DNA from: Bacillota bacterium
Lineage (GTDB): Bacteria > Bacillota > Clostridia > Acetivibrionales > DSM-1351
Reading direction: 5' to 3'
Length of the DNA stretch: 58,743 bases
Assembly (NCBI GenBank): GCA_023409265.1
Contig: JAEYHZ010000034.1
Coordinates: forward strand, 1 to 58,743
The notes beneath the pieces were generated by a model. That model was not told the DNA's origin, searched no databases, and saw only the letters and a list, made by a program, of their open reading frames with translations. The stretch's first letter is position 1, and each line of letters begins with the position of its first letter. This document shows, in pieces, positions 49,547-57,737 of this stretch. The position numbers were made by a program, and so were the translations under genes.

Positions 49547-50545
49547 ATGATATTTCAACTAGGCGTATATACAATAATAGCAGTTGTAATAGTTTTTATA
49601 ATATTGTTTTTTAACTTCATTCCGGTGGGATTATGGATATCAGCTTTTGCAGCAAATGTCCGTGTAGGAATCTTTACACTTATTGGTATGAGACTTAGAA
49701 GAGTAGTTCCCAAAAGGATAATAATTCCGCTTATTAAATCAACAAAAGCAGGATTAAATCTGAATGTAAATCAGCTTGAGGCACATTACCTTGCAGGAGG
49801 TAATGTCGATAAGGTTGTGGATGCGCTTATAGCTGCTCACAGGGCAGATATGAACCTCCCGTTTGAAAGAGCAGCCGCAATTGATCTGGCTGGACGTGAT
49901 GTACTTGAGGCCGTAAAGATGAGTGTAAGTCCAAAAGTAATTGAAACTCCAAGCGTGTCGGGTGTTGCCAAGGATGGTATAGAGTTGCTGGCTAAAGCCA
50001 GAGTCACAGTCAGAGCAAACCTCGACAGGCTCATTGGTGGTGCGGGAGAAGCAACCGTACTTGCAAGAGTAGGTGAGGGGATAGTCACAACTGTAGGTAC
50101 AGCGGCATCGCACAAGGAAGTTCTTGAGAACCCGGATATGATATCCAGAACAGTTCTTGCAAAAGGACTTGATGCCGGTACGGCTTTCCAGATATTGTCC
50201 ATAGATATCGCAGATGTGGATGTGGGAAGAAATATTGGTGCACAGCTGCAAACCCTCCAGGCTGAAGCTGATAAGAATATCGCCCAGGCAAGAGCCGAGG
50301 AAAGAAGGGCAATGGCTGTTGCAAAAGAACAGGAAATGAAGGCGATTGTCCAGGAAAAGAGGGCTAAAGTGGTAGAAGCTGAAGCAGAGATCCCCAGAGC
50401 AATGGCAGAAGCACTCAGCCAGGGTAAAATTGGTGTTATGGATTACTACAATATGCAAAACCTGATCTCTGATACTCAAATGAGAGATGCTATATCAAGG
50501 GTTGGTAAATCTGATGTACCTGAAAGCAGCGAAAAGAAATCATAA
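49547..50545 (+). CDS. floA: Flotillin-like protein FloA
   Basis: This is a 332-residue membrane-microdomain scaffold. One N-terminal membrane hairpin (about 5-30) is followed by the SPFH region and a coiled-coil segment rich in Ala, Glu and Lys (ARAEERRAMAVAKEQEMKAIVQEKRAKVVEAEAEIPRAMAEAL). GMRLRRVVPKRI and KAGLNLNVNQLEAHYLAGGNVDKVVDALIAAHRADM are typical of the YqfA/FloA family. It follows nfeD by 61 bases. Sitting between a membrane kinase gene and a response regulator gene, it may organise that signalling pair in the membrane; this is inference. Confidence 0.95.
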   Translation: MIFQLGVYTIIAVVIVFIILFFNFIPVGLWISAFAANVRVGIFTLIGMRLRRVVPKRIIIPLIKSTKAGLNLNVNQLEAHYLAGGNVDKVVDALIAAHRADMNLPFERAAAIDLAGRDVLEAVKMSVSPKVIETPSVSGVAKDGIELLAKARVTVRANLDRLIGGAGEATVLARVGEGIVTTVGTAASHKEVLENPDMISRTVLAKGLDAGTAFQILSIDIADVDVGRNIGAQLQTLQAEADKNIAQARAEERRAMAVAKEQEMKAIVQEKRAKVVEAEAEIPRAMAEALSQGKIGVMDYYNMQNLISDTQMRDAISRVGKSDVPESSEKKS

Positions 50546-50565
50546 TATCAGGAGGTGCAGAAGAA

Positions 50566-50769
50566 ATGGATGCAAAATCGAACGTAAAACCTTCCAAGAA
50601 AACCTTGCCCCAAAATTCATCCAAACCATGGAAAAGCGGTCCCGAGGACGAAGGAGACAGAGATATCCTAAGCAGGGCATTAGCTGATATCAGCCAGGAG
50701 AGTCTGGTTCAGGGGTTAATATATTCAGAAATTTTTGGCCTTCCAAAATGCAAAAAGAGAGGCCGATGA
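50566..50769 (+). CDS. Small basic protein coupled to the LytTR regulator
   Basis: The 67 residues have a Lys/Ser/Pro-rich N-terminal half (KPSKKTLPQNSSKPWKSG) and a helical end (ILSRALADISQESLVQGLIYSEIFGLPKCKKRGR). No family is recognised. A strong site (CAGGAGGTG) precedes ATG 50566. Its stop overlaps the regulator start (ATGA), so it is translated as part of the floA-regulator operon. It may be an interaction partner of FloA or of the regulator. Confidence 0.7.
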   Translation: MDAKSNVKPSKKTLPQNSSKPWKSGPEDEGDRDILSRALADISQESLVQGLIYSEIFGLPKCKKRGR

Positions 50770-51518
50770 TGGAGTACAAGGTATTAATTGTAGACGATGA
50801 TGCAGGAATGAGACTTGTTCTACGCAAAGTACTTGAGAAAATAGAAGGATTTAAATTGACAGGGGAGGCAGAAAATGGCCAGGAGGCAGTCCAAATGGCT
50901 GTTTCCTGCCATCCCGACGTTATATTTATGGATGCTGAAATGCCGGTCATGAATGGTATCGAGGCGGCCAAAAGGATATCTGAAATTAACCCAAAGACTA
51001 TTTTTATTTTTGCGACGGCACATGAAGAATATATGTCGGATGCCTTTGAGATATATTCGTTTGATTACCTTCTAAAGCCTTTCAAAATTGATCGTATCAA
51101 ACAGACACTGGGCAGAATAAAGGATGTTGGCAAGGTATGGGAAACAGCAAGAATGAATGAGATTTTCAGGCATGAAAAAGGTCTTGACAAACTAATCATC
51201 CGAAATAAGGAAGGTATAAGTTTAGTCGATTTGAAGGATATTATACTTATTCAAAGAGAGGAACGAAATACTGTTATCTATACAAATAATGAGAAGTATA
51301 TAACCTCAGAAGGCTTGAGCGAGATAGAAGAGCGCTTGGATAAGACATTGTTTTTCAGAAGTCATAAATCATATATAATTAATATTTCGATGATAAGCAA
51401 GATTGAAACTTATGGACGCTGGACATATCTTGTCAAGTTTAAGGGAAGCGATAAGGATGCCCTGTTGACCTATGAAAGATATGGGGTGCTTGAAAAATTT
51501 TTTAACTCAAATCTTTGA
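50766..51518 (+). CDS. LytTR-family response regulator
   Basis: This regulator has about 250 residues. In the receiver domain, VLIVDDDAGMR carries the acidic pair, DVIFMDAEMPVMNG the phospho-acceptor Asp (about residue 56), and YLLKPFKIDR the conserved Lys. The LytTR DNA-binding domain (about 145-250) shows LIIRNKEGISLVDLKDIILIQREERNTVIYTNNEKYITSEGLSEIEERL and FFRSHKSYIINISMISKIE. The start ATG 50766 overlaps the upstream small gene. The probable partner kinase is at 47951. Confidence 0.94.
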   Translation: MMEYKVLIVDDDAGMRLVLRKVLEKIEGFKLTGEAENGQEAVQMAVSCHPDVIFMDAEMPVMNGIEAAKRISEINPKTIFIFATAHEEYMSDAFEIYSFDYLLKPFKIDRIKQTLGRIKDVGKVWETARMNEIFRHEKGLDKLIIRNKEGISLVDLKDIILIQREERNTVIYTNNEKYITSEGLSEIEERLDKTLFFRSHKSYIINISMISKIETYGRWTYLVKFKGSDKDALLTYERYGVLEKFFNSNL

Positions 51519-51536
51519 TTCATTTAAGAAAAGGTT

Positions 51537-51569
51537 GGTTGAAAGCCAGCATTTGCAGGGGTTTCAACC
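51537..51569 (+). terminator. Hairpin after the LytTR gene
   Basis: GGTTGAAA pairs with TTTCAACC. No T run follows directly, so termination may be partial. Confidence 0.5.
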
Positions 51570-51607
51570 TCCAAAAATAATAATTGAAAAAAAGATTAAA
51601 AAATAGC

Positions 51608-51636
51608 TTGACTTTTTGTACATCCCCCGTTAAAAT
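51608..51636 (+). promoter_or_regulatory. Promoter of the tRNA cluster
   Basis: TTGACT (51608-51613), 17-base spacer, TAAAAT (51631-51636), 41 bases before the first tRNA. Confidence 0.75.
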
Positions 51637-51677
51637 ATACTTTGTCGGTCGGCAAACGAGCCGCTGATAATAAGTAT

Positions 51678-51752
51678 GGCCCATTGGTCAAGTGGTTAAG
51701 ACACCGCCCTTTCACGGCGATAACAGGGGTTCGAGTCCCCTATGGGTCACCA
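51678..51752 (+). tRNA. tRNA-Glu (anticodon TTC)
   Basis: GGCCCAT pairs with ATGGGTC (one G-T), CCA encoded. The anticodon loop is CTTTCAC and the T-arm contains GTTCGAGTC. It is the first of four clustered tRNAs. Charged Glu-tRNA is also the kind of substrate GatCAB amidates when misacylated onto tRNA-Gln. Confidence 0.96.
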
Positions 51753-51767
51753 TTATAATTTTAAAAT

Positions 51768-51844
51768 GGCCCGGTAGTTCAGTTGGTTAGAATGCCAGCC
51801 TGTCACGCTGGAGGTCGACGGTTCGAGCCCGTTCCGGGTCGCCA
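51768..51844 (+). tRNA. tRNA-Asp (anticodon GTC)
   Basis: GGCCCGG pairs with CCGGGTC (one G-T), discriminator G, CCA encoded. The anticodon loop is CTGTCAC. Confidence 0.96.
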
Positions 51845-51885
51845 TTTTTAAATTATAATAAGTTATAATCATTAGTTTTATATGT

Positions 51886-51961
51886 GCTGGTGTAGCTCAG
51901 CAGGTAGAGCAGCTGACTTGTAATCAGCAGGTCGGGGGTTCAATTCCGTCCGCCAGCTCCA
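51886..51961 (+). tRNA. tRNA-Thr (anticodon TGT)
   Basis: GCTGGTG pairs with CGCCAGC (one T-G), discriminator T, CCA encoded. The anticodon loop is CTTGTAA. Confidence 0.96.
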
Positions 51962-51964
51962 TAT

Positions 51965-52049
51965 GGAGGGGTTCCCGAGTGGCCAAAGGGGGCAGACTGT
52001 AAATCTGTTGTCAGTGACTTCGATGGTTCGAATCCATCTCCCTCCACCA
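51965..52049 (+). tRNA. tRNA-Tyr (anticodon GTA)
   Basis: GGAGGGG pairs with TCCCTCC (one G-T), discriminator A, CCA encoded. The anticodon loop is CTGTAAA, and the long variable arm expected for bacterial tRNA-Tyr is present. It begins three bases after the tRNA-Thr CCA. Confidence 0.96.
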
Positions 52050-52055
52050 ACAAAG

Positions 52056-52096
52056 CCTTGTGCATTCGCGATTAACGCTGTGCGCAGGGTTTTTTA
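52056..52096 (+). terminator. Terminator of the tRNA cluster
   Basis: CCTTGTGCA pairs with TGCGCAGGG (G-T pairs allowed), followed by a T run. Confidence 0.8.
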
Positions 52097-52193
52097 CTTA
52101 TTTTAAGAAACAATAGGTATTATAGAAGCAATAGAAACTTTAACAGCAATAGACATTGCATAAAAAAATACATAAATCTGTATAAATAAAAAC

Positions 52194-52229
52194 AAACCCG
52201 TAAATTACCTGATGGTATTCTACGGGTTT
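52194..52229 (-). terminator. Terminator of the mannosyltransferase gene
   Basis: On the minus strand AAACCCGTA pairs with TACGGGTTT, with GGTA/TACC inside, followed by GTTTTTATTT. Confidence 0.85.
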
Positions 52230-52242
52230 TAATATTTAATAA

Positions 52243-54246
52243 TCAATACCTGAAGCTCCATCCCGGGAACCACTGCAGGAAGCTTGCATACCATCTGGGT
52301 ACTATCATGCCTGAGAGGATAGGATAGAACATAACAAAAAGCAATGCAGTTAGTACAAGATATATATATACAATCCGTTTAGCTGTTTTACCAAGCTCTG
52401 AAAAGATCTTAAGCAGATATACCATTACAATTATTACAAATGGCAGAACTGAGAAGTAATGATAAATAAAAGCCATTCTTCTTACCACCATCCAGGGAAT
52501 GTACTGAAACAGTGCTCCAAAGATTGGAACAAGCATATATCTATCTTTCCTCTTTATTGCCAAAATGATTCCGGTAATTAAGGCTGGAATGCTGAACCAC
52601 CATATCAGAGGATTACCCATACAAATTATGCTGGAAGTAAGCTGCTCAGCTGCCAGGGCCTTTGATCCGTAAAACCATATTGGTTTTGCCATAATAGGCC
52701 AGGACCACCAGGGGGATGAGTAGGAATGCTTAATGTTGAGCTCATTATGAAAATTATACATATGAGCCTGATTGTTAAAGAACTCCTTTACACCATTTCC
52801 GGGAACTAACATTATGTTTGTATAGGAGGCAAAATATATCACGCCCGGAATGATCAAAAAGAACAAAATACAGGCAAGAGCCGTTTTTAAAAAGTATCTG
52901 CTCCAGAATTTATTAAATAAATCAGATGAAAGCCCGGATTTTCTGTAGGCAGTATAGCAAGCTATTTCATCTATTTTGGCAATAATGAATATCAGCATCA
53001 GACCAACAGCGCCATACATGGCTATCCATTTTGTGGCAGTACCGATACCAAGGGTAAGCCCACAAAAAAACAGCGGCACCAGAGACTTTTTAAGGCCAAC
53101 CTTATATGGTTTCTTAATAAAGTAATCATATATGAAGTAATACATCAGAATAACAAAAAAAGTAACGTAAACATCTATGGTAGAAATCCTGGTTTGAACA
53201 AAGTGCATGAAGTCAAACATCATCAGAAATGCAGTACAAAAAGCAAAGAATCGGTTTCTGAACACTTTCAAACCAAATAGGTACATAACAGGAATCATTG
53301 CTACCCCGAACAATGTACCTACAATTCTCCATCCGAAAGGATTAACTCCGAAAATCAACATTCCAAGCATTACAAAGTATTTTCCCAGAGGAGGATGGGT
53401 TCTTTCGAAGGGAATAATTTCGTATATAAAGTCAAGTGCCGTTCTAGGGTAGAACACCTCATCGAAATATGTGTCTGTATCTGATAAAGTATAAAAATCA
53501 GCCAAGTCCTGTTCATCAATCAAATTTGATAATGAATAAATCTTGTGATCAGGGCTTTCAATTTTAGTTGAATTAGGATTTGGGTTGGTGGAAGTAATAC
53601 TTTTAATGGTTAACGGTTTGGTAGATCCCTTTTCGAAGACAGCTATTTCATTTATTGCTGCTCCGGGTCCGCTTGGAACAAATTTAATTTTACTTGTTTT
53701 AAATTCCTTGGTTGATACCTTCCAGGAATAAAAACCGGACTTATCCAAAGATTCCGAATTCCAATATGTATCATATTCACTAAGGTACATAATCTGATAT
53801 TTAACGTTGTCATACTTTTCATGATTATATCCTTGATATATCATTACCTTTGATATATCAGCCTTTTTACCAAGGTCCACAATAAAGCCATCATCTTTTG
53901 CTGATGGGGCCCAGCTTGTTTCAGGTACACTAAGGCTTCCAAGATTATAAATTGCCGGAATAGCATATAAAACAGTCATAACCAGCATTATAATTACATC
54001 TTTTTTCGTCAGCCTAAACAAGGGCCGGGAATCATGTTCGGTGCCCAGCAGTTCATTTTCATCCAGGATTAAACTCCCGTTACTAATATTTCTTATTCTA
54101 ATAAAACCCCATATACCTATAATTAATAAAGATATACAGGTTACACCAAGCATCATTGTCGCAAACCCGGGCATTTCTATATTTGATATAAATTTTGAGA
54201 TCTGTTTGAATAAATTAATAAAAAAATCCTTCAATTTAGCCTCCAT
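52243..54246 (-). CDS. PMT-family dolichyl/polyprenyl-phosphate-mannose protein mannosyltransferase
   Basis: This is a 667-residue multi-spanning glycosyltransferase. Two N-terminal helices flank a short cytoplasmic loop. An extracytoplasmic insert at about residues 105-240 (SVPETSWAPSAKDDGFIVDLGKKADISKVMIYQG) looks like a discoidin (F5/8 type C) sugar-binding fold. The GT39 core follows, with the catalytic acidic pair YFDEVFYPRTALDF and ERTHPPLGKYF, then further helices and the conserved C-terminal RMAFIYHYFSVLPF. It would transfer mannose from a lipid carrier to exported proteins. It is a single gene transcribed leftward. Confidence 0.9.
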   Translation of the reverse strand: MEAKLKDFFINLFKQISKFISNIEMPGFATMMLGVTCISLLIIGIWGFIRIRNISNGSLILDENELLGTEHDSRPLFRLTKKDVIIMLVMTVLYAIPAIYNLGSLSVPETSWAPSAKDDGFIVDLGKKADISKVMIYQGYNHEKYDNVKYQIMYLSEYDTYWNSESLDKSGFYSWKVSTKEFKTSKIKFVPSGPGAAINEIAVFEKGSTKPLTIKSITSTNPNPNSTKIESPDHKIYSLSNLIDEQDLADFYTLSDTDTYFDEVFYPRTALDFIYEIIPFERTHPPLGKYFVMLGMLIFGVNPFGWRIVGTLFGVAMIPVMYLFGLKVFRNRFFAFCTAFLMMFDFMHFVQTRISTIDVYVTFFVILMYYFIYDYFIKKPYKVGLKKSLVPLFFCGLTLGIGTATKWIAMYGAVGLMLIFIIAKIDEIACYTAYRKSGLSSDLFNKFWSRYFLKTALACILFFLIIPGVIYFASYTNIMLVPGNGVKEFFNNQAHMYNFHNELNIKHSYSSPWWSWPIMAKPIWFYGSKALAAEQLTSSIICMGNPLIWWFSIPALITGIILAIKRKDRYMLVPIFGALFQYIPWMVVRRMAFIYHYFSVLPFVIIVMVYLLKIFSELGKTAKRIVYIYLVLTALLFVMFYPILSGMIVPRWYASFLQWFPGWSFRY

Positions 54247-54843
54247 GGCTACAGCGTGATAATGTATGTATTTTAGCTACGGCATGGTCGTAAGCATTGG
54301 ATTTAATAGTTATTCATGTCCGCAGTACCTGTAGCAGAAAAGTTTTACAATAATTATAATATAGTATGAATAACAATACAATTGATAATGTCAATAATAA
54401 CCATATATATTATTCACCAGATTACCATGTAATAATCCTTAAAAGCTTTAAAATACTATTTAAGCTTTAAAAAAAATTGCGGCCATGCGCTGGCATTGTT
54501 ATTATCCTCAAAAAGCTTGCAAAGGCAGCAATCTTTTTTGTGGTAATAACGGCTAAGGAAGATTATAGAGCCACATATCGCCTTGCGGCTCATGTCGGGC
54601 ATTGTTATTATCCTCAAAAAGCTTGCAAAAGCAGCAATCTTTTTTGTGGTAATAACGGCTAAGGAAGATTAAAGAGCCACATATCGCCTTGCGGCTCATG
54701 TCGGGCTATGCTATAATATGAAAAAGTTAGCAAATGTATATTTATTCGTATGAACATATTTTTGATTTTAACTTTTATAATATTAAATTACTAATTATAG
54801 ATGAAATTTAAATATTTGATCAAACAATGAAAGGGGAAAGCTC
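54247..54843. other. Intergenic region with a 106-bp tandem duplication
   Basis: There is no credible gene; the open frame over it shifts between the repeat copies. It contains two nearly identical 106-bp units (54495-54706) and the promoter region of dapF. Confidence 0.7.
54495..54706 (+). repeat. 106-bp tandem repeat, two copies plus a relic
   Basis: The units 54495-54600 and 54601-54706 differ at only two positions. Each holds a long stem (GTTATTA with TAATAAC, AAAAAG with CTTTTTT, TTGC with GCAA) and a second hairpin (GAGCC/GGCTC). The 15-20 bases before the first unit (TTGCGGCCATGCGCTGGC) resemble the end of a unit (TTGCGGCTCATGTCGGGC), so a third, decayed copy may precede them. Confidence 0.9.
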
Positions 54844-55677
54844 ATGAAATTTACTAAAATGCAGGGTATAGGAAATGACTATATATATGTAGATTGTACA
54901 CGGGAAGATTTGACTAATCCCTCTGAGATAGCAAAAAAAGTAAGTGATCGGCACTTCGGGATCGGGTCGGACGGTTTGGTATTAATCCTGCCATCACAAC
55001 AGGCTGATTTCCGTATGAGAATGTTTAATTCAGACGGATCTGAATCAGAAATGTGCGGAAATGCTATAAGATGTGTTGGTAAGTATGTTTATGATAACAG
55101 ACTGACAGACAAAAAAATTATTAAAATTGAAACTCTGGCCGGTATTAAGGTTTTAACACTGACAGTTGAAAGTGAGCAGGTTGTTCTTGTCAGAGTAGAT
55201 ATGGGAGAACCAATTCTGGCACCAGGAGATATTCCTGTTGACTCAGATAAGGATAGATTCATTTCTGTGCCGATTGTAATAGATAATCGTGAATTCAAGG
55301 TGACAGCAGTTTCCATGGGTAACCCGCATGCGGTATCCTATATAGACGATGTGGATAATTTTCCTCTATCTGAAGTAGGACCTAAAATGGAAACCAATAA
55401 GCTCTTCCCCAGAAAAGTAAATTCCGAATTTGTTCAGATAATTGACAGAAATACTCTTAAAATGCGGGTTTGGGAAAGAGGGGCAGGGGAAACGCTGGCC
55501 TGTGGAACCGGAGCTTGTGCTGTCTTAGTATCTTCTGTGCTGAATAATGTTTCTGAAAGAGCAGCTACTATAAAACTTCTCGGCGGTGATTTATTTATAG
55601 AATGGTCTGAAAATGACAATCATGTATATATGACAGGACCTGCTGTAAAAGTATTTGATGGAGAGATTAATATTTAA
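54844..55677 (+). CDS. dapF: Diaminopimelate epimerase
   Basis: It interconverts LL- and meso-diaminopimelate for lysine and peptidoglycan. It has 277 residues. The two catalytic Cys are visible: SEMCGNAIRCVGKYVY (about residue 71) and ETLACGTGACAVL (about residue 220). It begins MKFTKMQGIGNDYIYVD and contains MGNPHAVSYIDD. GAAAGGGG precedes ATG 54844. dapL follows 49 bases later and supplies its substrate, so the two form a short pathway operon. Confidence 0.96.
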   Translation: MKFTKMQGIGNDYIYVDCTREDLTNPSEIAKKVSDRHFGIGSDGLVLILPSQQADFRMRMFNSDGSESEMCGNAIRCVGKYVYDNRLTDKKIIKIETLAGIKVLTLTVESEQVVLVRVDMGEPILAPGDIPVDSDKDRFISVPIVIDNREFKVTAVSMGNPHAVSYIDDVDNFPLSEVGPKMETNKLFPRKVNSEFVQIIDRNTLKMRVWERGAGETLACGTGACAVLVSSVLNNVSERAATIKLLGGDLFIEWSENDNHVYMTGPAVKVFDGEINI

Positions 55678-55720
55678 TATATAAAGAGATAAATATTTAA
55701 TATATAAATTAGAAAGGATT
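55678..55720 (+). repeat. Short direct repeat between dapF and dapL
   Basis: AATATTTAATATATAAA occurs twice, the first copy overlapping the dapF stop and the second about 23 bases later, just before the dapL ribosome site. Confidence 0.7.
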
Positions 55721-55726
55721 ATAAAG

Positions 55727-56959
55727 ATGGCATTTGTAAATGAGAATCATTTAAAGTTACCAGGCAATTACTTATTTGCTGAAATCGGAAAAAGAGTTAA
55801 TACATTTAAGATTGATAATCCCTCAGCTGATGTAATCAGGCTTGGAATTGGTGATGTTACCCGTCCCCTTCCAAGGGCGTGTGTTGAGGCAATGCACAAA
55901 GCTGTTGACGACATGTCAAGAGTAGAAACTTTTAAAGGATATCCTGAATATGAGGGATATGATTTTCTTATAAACAAAATAATTGAGTTTGATTACAAAA
56001 AAAGGGGCATAACAATAGGTGCCGATGAAGTTTTTGTAAGTGACGGAGCAAAAAGCGATACTGCAAATATTCAGGAGCTTTTCGGTCTTAACAGCAGAAT
56101 AGCAGTAACAGACCCTGTTTACCCGGTATATGTTGACAGTAACGTTATGGCTGGCAGAACAGGTGAATATGTAGATGGAAAATGGACCAATGTTACCTAC
56201 CTTCCATGTACTTCAGATAATGGATTTATTCCAGAATTGCCACAGGAGAGAGTAGACCTGATCTATTTATGTTTACCAAACAATCCGACAGGTACAACCT
56301 TGACAAGAGATCAATTGAAGGTTTGGGTTGATTATGCTGCTAAGAATAAATCAATAATATTGTTTGACTCGGCTTATGAAGCATTTATAACAGAGGAAGA
56401 TGTTCCACATAGTATTTATGAAATTGAAGGAGCTAAGGAAGTTGCCATAGAGTTCAGAAGCTTCTCAAAAACAGCCGGTTTTACAGGGACCAGATGTGCA
56501 TATGTTGTTATACCTAAAGAGCTGAAAGCATCCACTGCAGAAGGAAACGATATAGGGCTGAACAGAATTTGGTACAGGAGACAGGCAACAAAGTTTAACG
56601 GGGTATCATATATAGTTCAGCGCGGGGCTGAAGCTGTATACTCAGAAGAAGGTCAAAAGCAGGTTAAGGAAACTATAGCATACTATCTGGCAAATGCTTC
56701 AATAATAAAAAGCGGTCTGGAGAGTGTTGGAATTACTGTATTCGGATGTGTAAACGCACCTTATATCTGGATGAAGACACCAAATGGTATGGATTCATGG
56801 CTTTTCTTTGATAAACTCCTGAGTGAGGCAAACATTGTCGGAACTCCGGGTGTCGGTTTTGGCCCCAGTGGTCAAGGCTATTTCAGACTTACTGCTTTCG
56901 GTAACAGGGAAAACACTCAAGCAGCTGTTGAAAGGTTTAAAACCAGACTTAAATTATAA
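55727..56959 (+). CDS. dapL: LL-diaminopimelate aminotransferase
   Basis: It makes LL-diaminopimelate from tetrahydrodipicolinate and glutamate in one step, bypassing the acetylated or succinylated branches. It has 410 residues and is a PLP fold-type I enzyme. Family marks are NYLFAEIGKRVNTF, RLGIGDVTRPLP, YPEYEGYDFL, VSDGAKSDTANIQ, CLPNNPTGTTL and the PLP-lysine motif EFRSFSKTAGFTGTRCAYV. It lies directly behind dapF. It ties glutamate, the product of the nitrogen genes in this window, to cell-wall synthesis. Confidence 0.96.
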   Translation: MAFVNENHLKLPGNYLFAEIGKRVNTFKIDNPSADVIRLGIGDVTRPLPRACVEAMHKAVDDMSRVETFKGYPEYEGYDFLINKIIEFDYKKRGITIGADEVFVSDGAKSDTANIQELFGLNSRIAVTDPVYPVYVDSNVMAGRTGEYVDGKWTNVTYLPCTSDNGFIPELPQERVDLIYLCLPNNPTGTTLTRDQLKVWVDYAAKNKSIILFDSAYEAFITEEDVPHSIYEIEGAKEVAIEFRSFSKTAGFTGTRCAYVVIPKELKASTAEGNDIGLNRIWYRRQATKFNGVSYIVQRGAEAVYSEEGQKQVKETIAYYLANASIIKSGLESVGITVFGCVNAPYIWMKTPNGMDSWLFFDKLLSEANIVGTPGVGFGPSGQGYFRLTAFGNRENTQAAVERFKTRLKL

Positions 56960-57005
56960 TTAACTCTGGTATAAATTAATAATTGAACTCATCAAAAAAT
57001 TATAG

Positions 57006-57034
57006 GCCGACTAATTTTAGTCGGCTTAAAATTT
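57006..57034 (+). terminator. Terminator after dapL
   Basis: GCCGACTAA pairs with TTAGTCGGC around a tiny loop, followed by TTAAAATTTT. Confidence 0.75.
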
Positions 57035-57166
57035 TGCAGAATAAAAAGTAGTTTGCTATACTTATGATGAGATAAGGGGTATATTTAACTCATATCATTT
57101 ATCATTCAATTAAATCTAATTTACTTATAATTTTTACTTGGTACTGGAAGCGCAATGGAGGATCAT

Positions 57167-57736
57167 ATGTTAGATTGGGCTCAATTAAATACAACATGCA
57201 GCAATTGTCAAGGCTGTGGCTTGGGGCTGACAAGGACCAACATAGTTATTGGCAGGGGAAATATAAATGCACCAATATTATTTGTGGGGGAAGGTCCAGG
57301 AGAGCAGGAGGATTTACACGGGCAGCCTTTTGTAGGAGCGGCAGGCCAGTTACTGGATACACTGCTTGAGGCTTTAATGTTTAATCAGGATGATTACTAT
57401 ATTGCGAATGTGGTTAAGTGCAGGCCGCCAAATAATAGAGTTCCTACTGATGATGAAGCTGAGAAATGTCTACCCTATTTGAGAAACCAGGTTGCGTTAA
57501 TCAGACCTAGAATAATTGTATGTCTGGGAAGTACAGCTGCAAAATATGTAATTTCTAAGGACATAAAAATAACTCAGATCAGGGGGCAATGGATTGAACG
57601 TAAAGGTTACTGGATGATGCCCACGTTCCATCCTGCTGCACTGTTGAGGGACCAAAGCAAGCGGGTTCTCCTTTTCAGGGATATTAAAGAGGTAAAGCAA
57701 AAATTACATATTATTATGGATAAGAAGGACAATTAG
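57167..57736 (+). CDS. Family 4 uracil-DNA glycosylase
   Basis: It removes uracil from DNA. It has about 189 residues. Motif A is FVGEGPGEQEDLHGQPFVGAAGQLLD and motif B is FHPAALLRD. Four Cys fit the 4Fe-4S cluster of family 4: two in TCSNC (about residues 10 and 13), one in VVKCRPP and one in EKCLPYL. The start ATG 57167 is preferred because GGAGG lies just before it, inside an alternative upstream ATG at 57155. A second, cluster-less homologue follows after one base. Confidence 0.93.
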   Translation: MLDWAQLNTTCSNCQGCGLGLTRTNIVIGRGNINAPILFVGEGPGEQEDLHGQPFVGAAGQLLDTLLEALMFNQDDYYIANVVKCRPPNNRVPTDDEAEKCLPYLRNQVALIRPRIIVCLGSTAAKYVISKDIKITQIRGQWIERKGYWMMPTFHPAALLRDQSKRVLLFRDIKEVKQKLHIIMDKKDN

Positions 57737-57737
57737 C

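Noticed and set aside
49754..50479. 241-residue antisense ORF inside floA
   Set aside because: It is a Cys/His/Ser-rich artefact of the floA codon pattern on the opposite strand.
54477..54662. 61-residue ORF over the tandem repeat
   Set aside because: The two repeat copies are read in different frames and there is no ribosome site; it is an artefact of the duplication.
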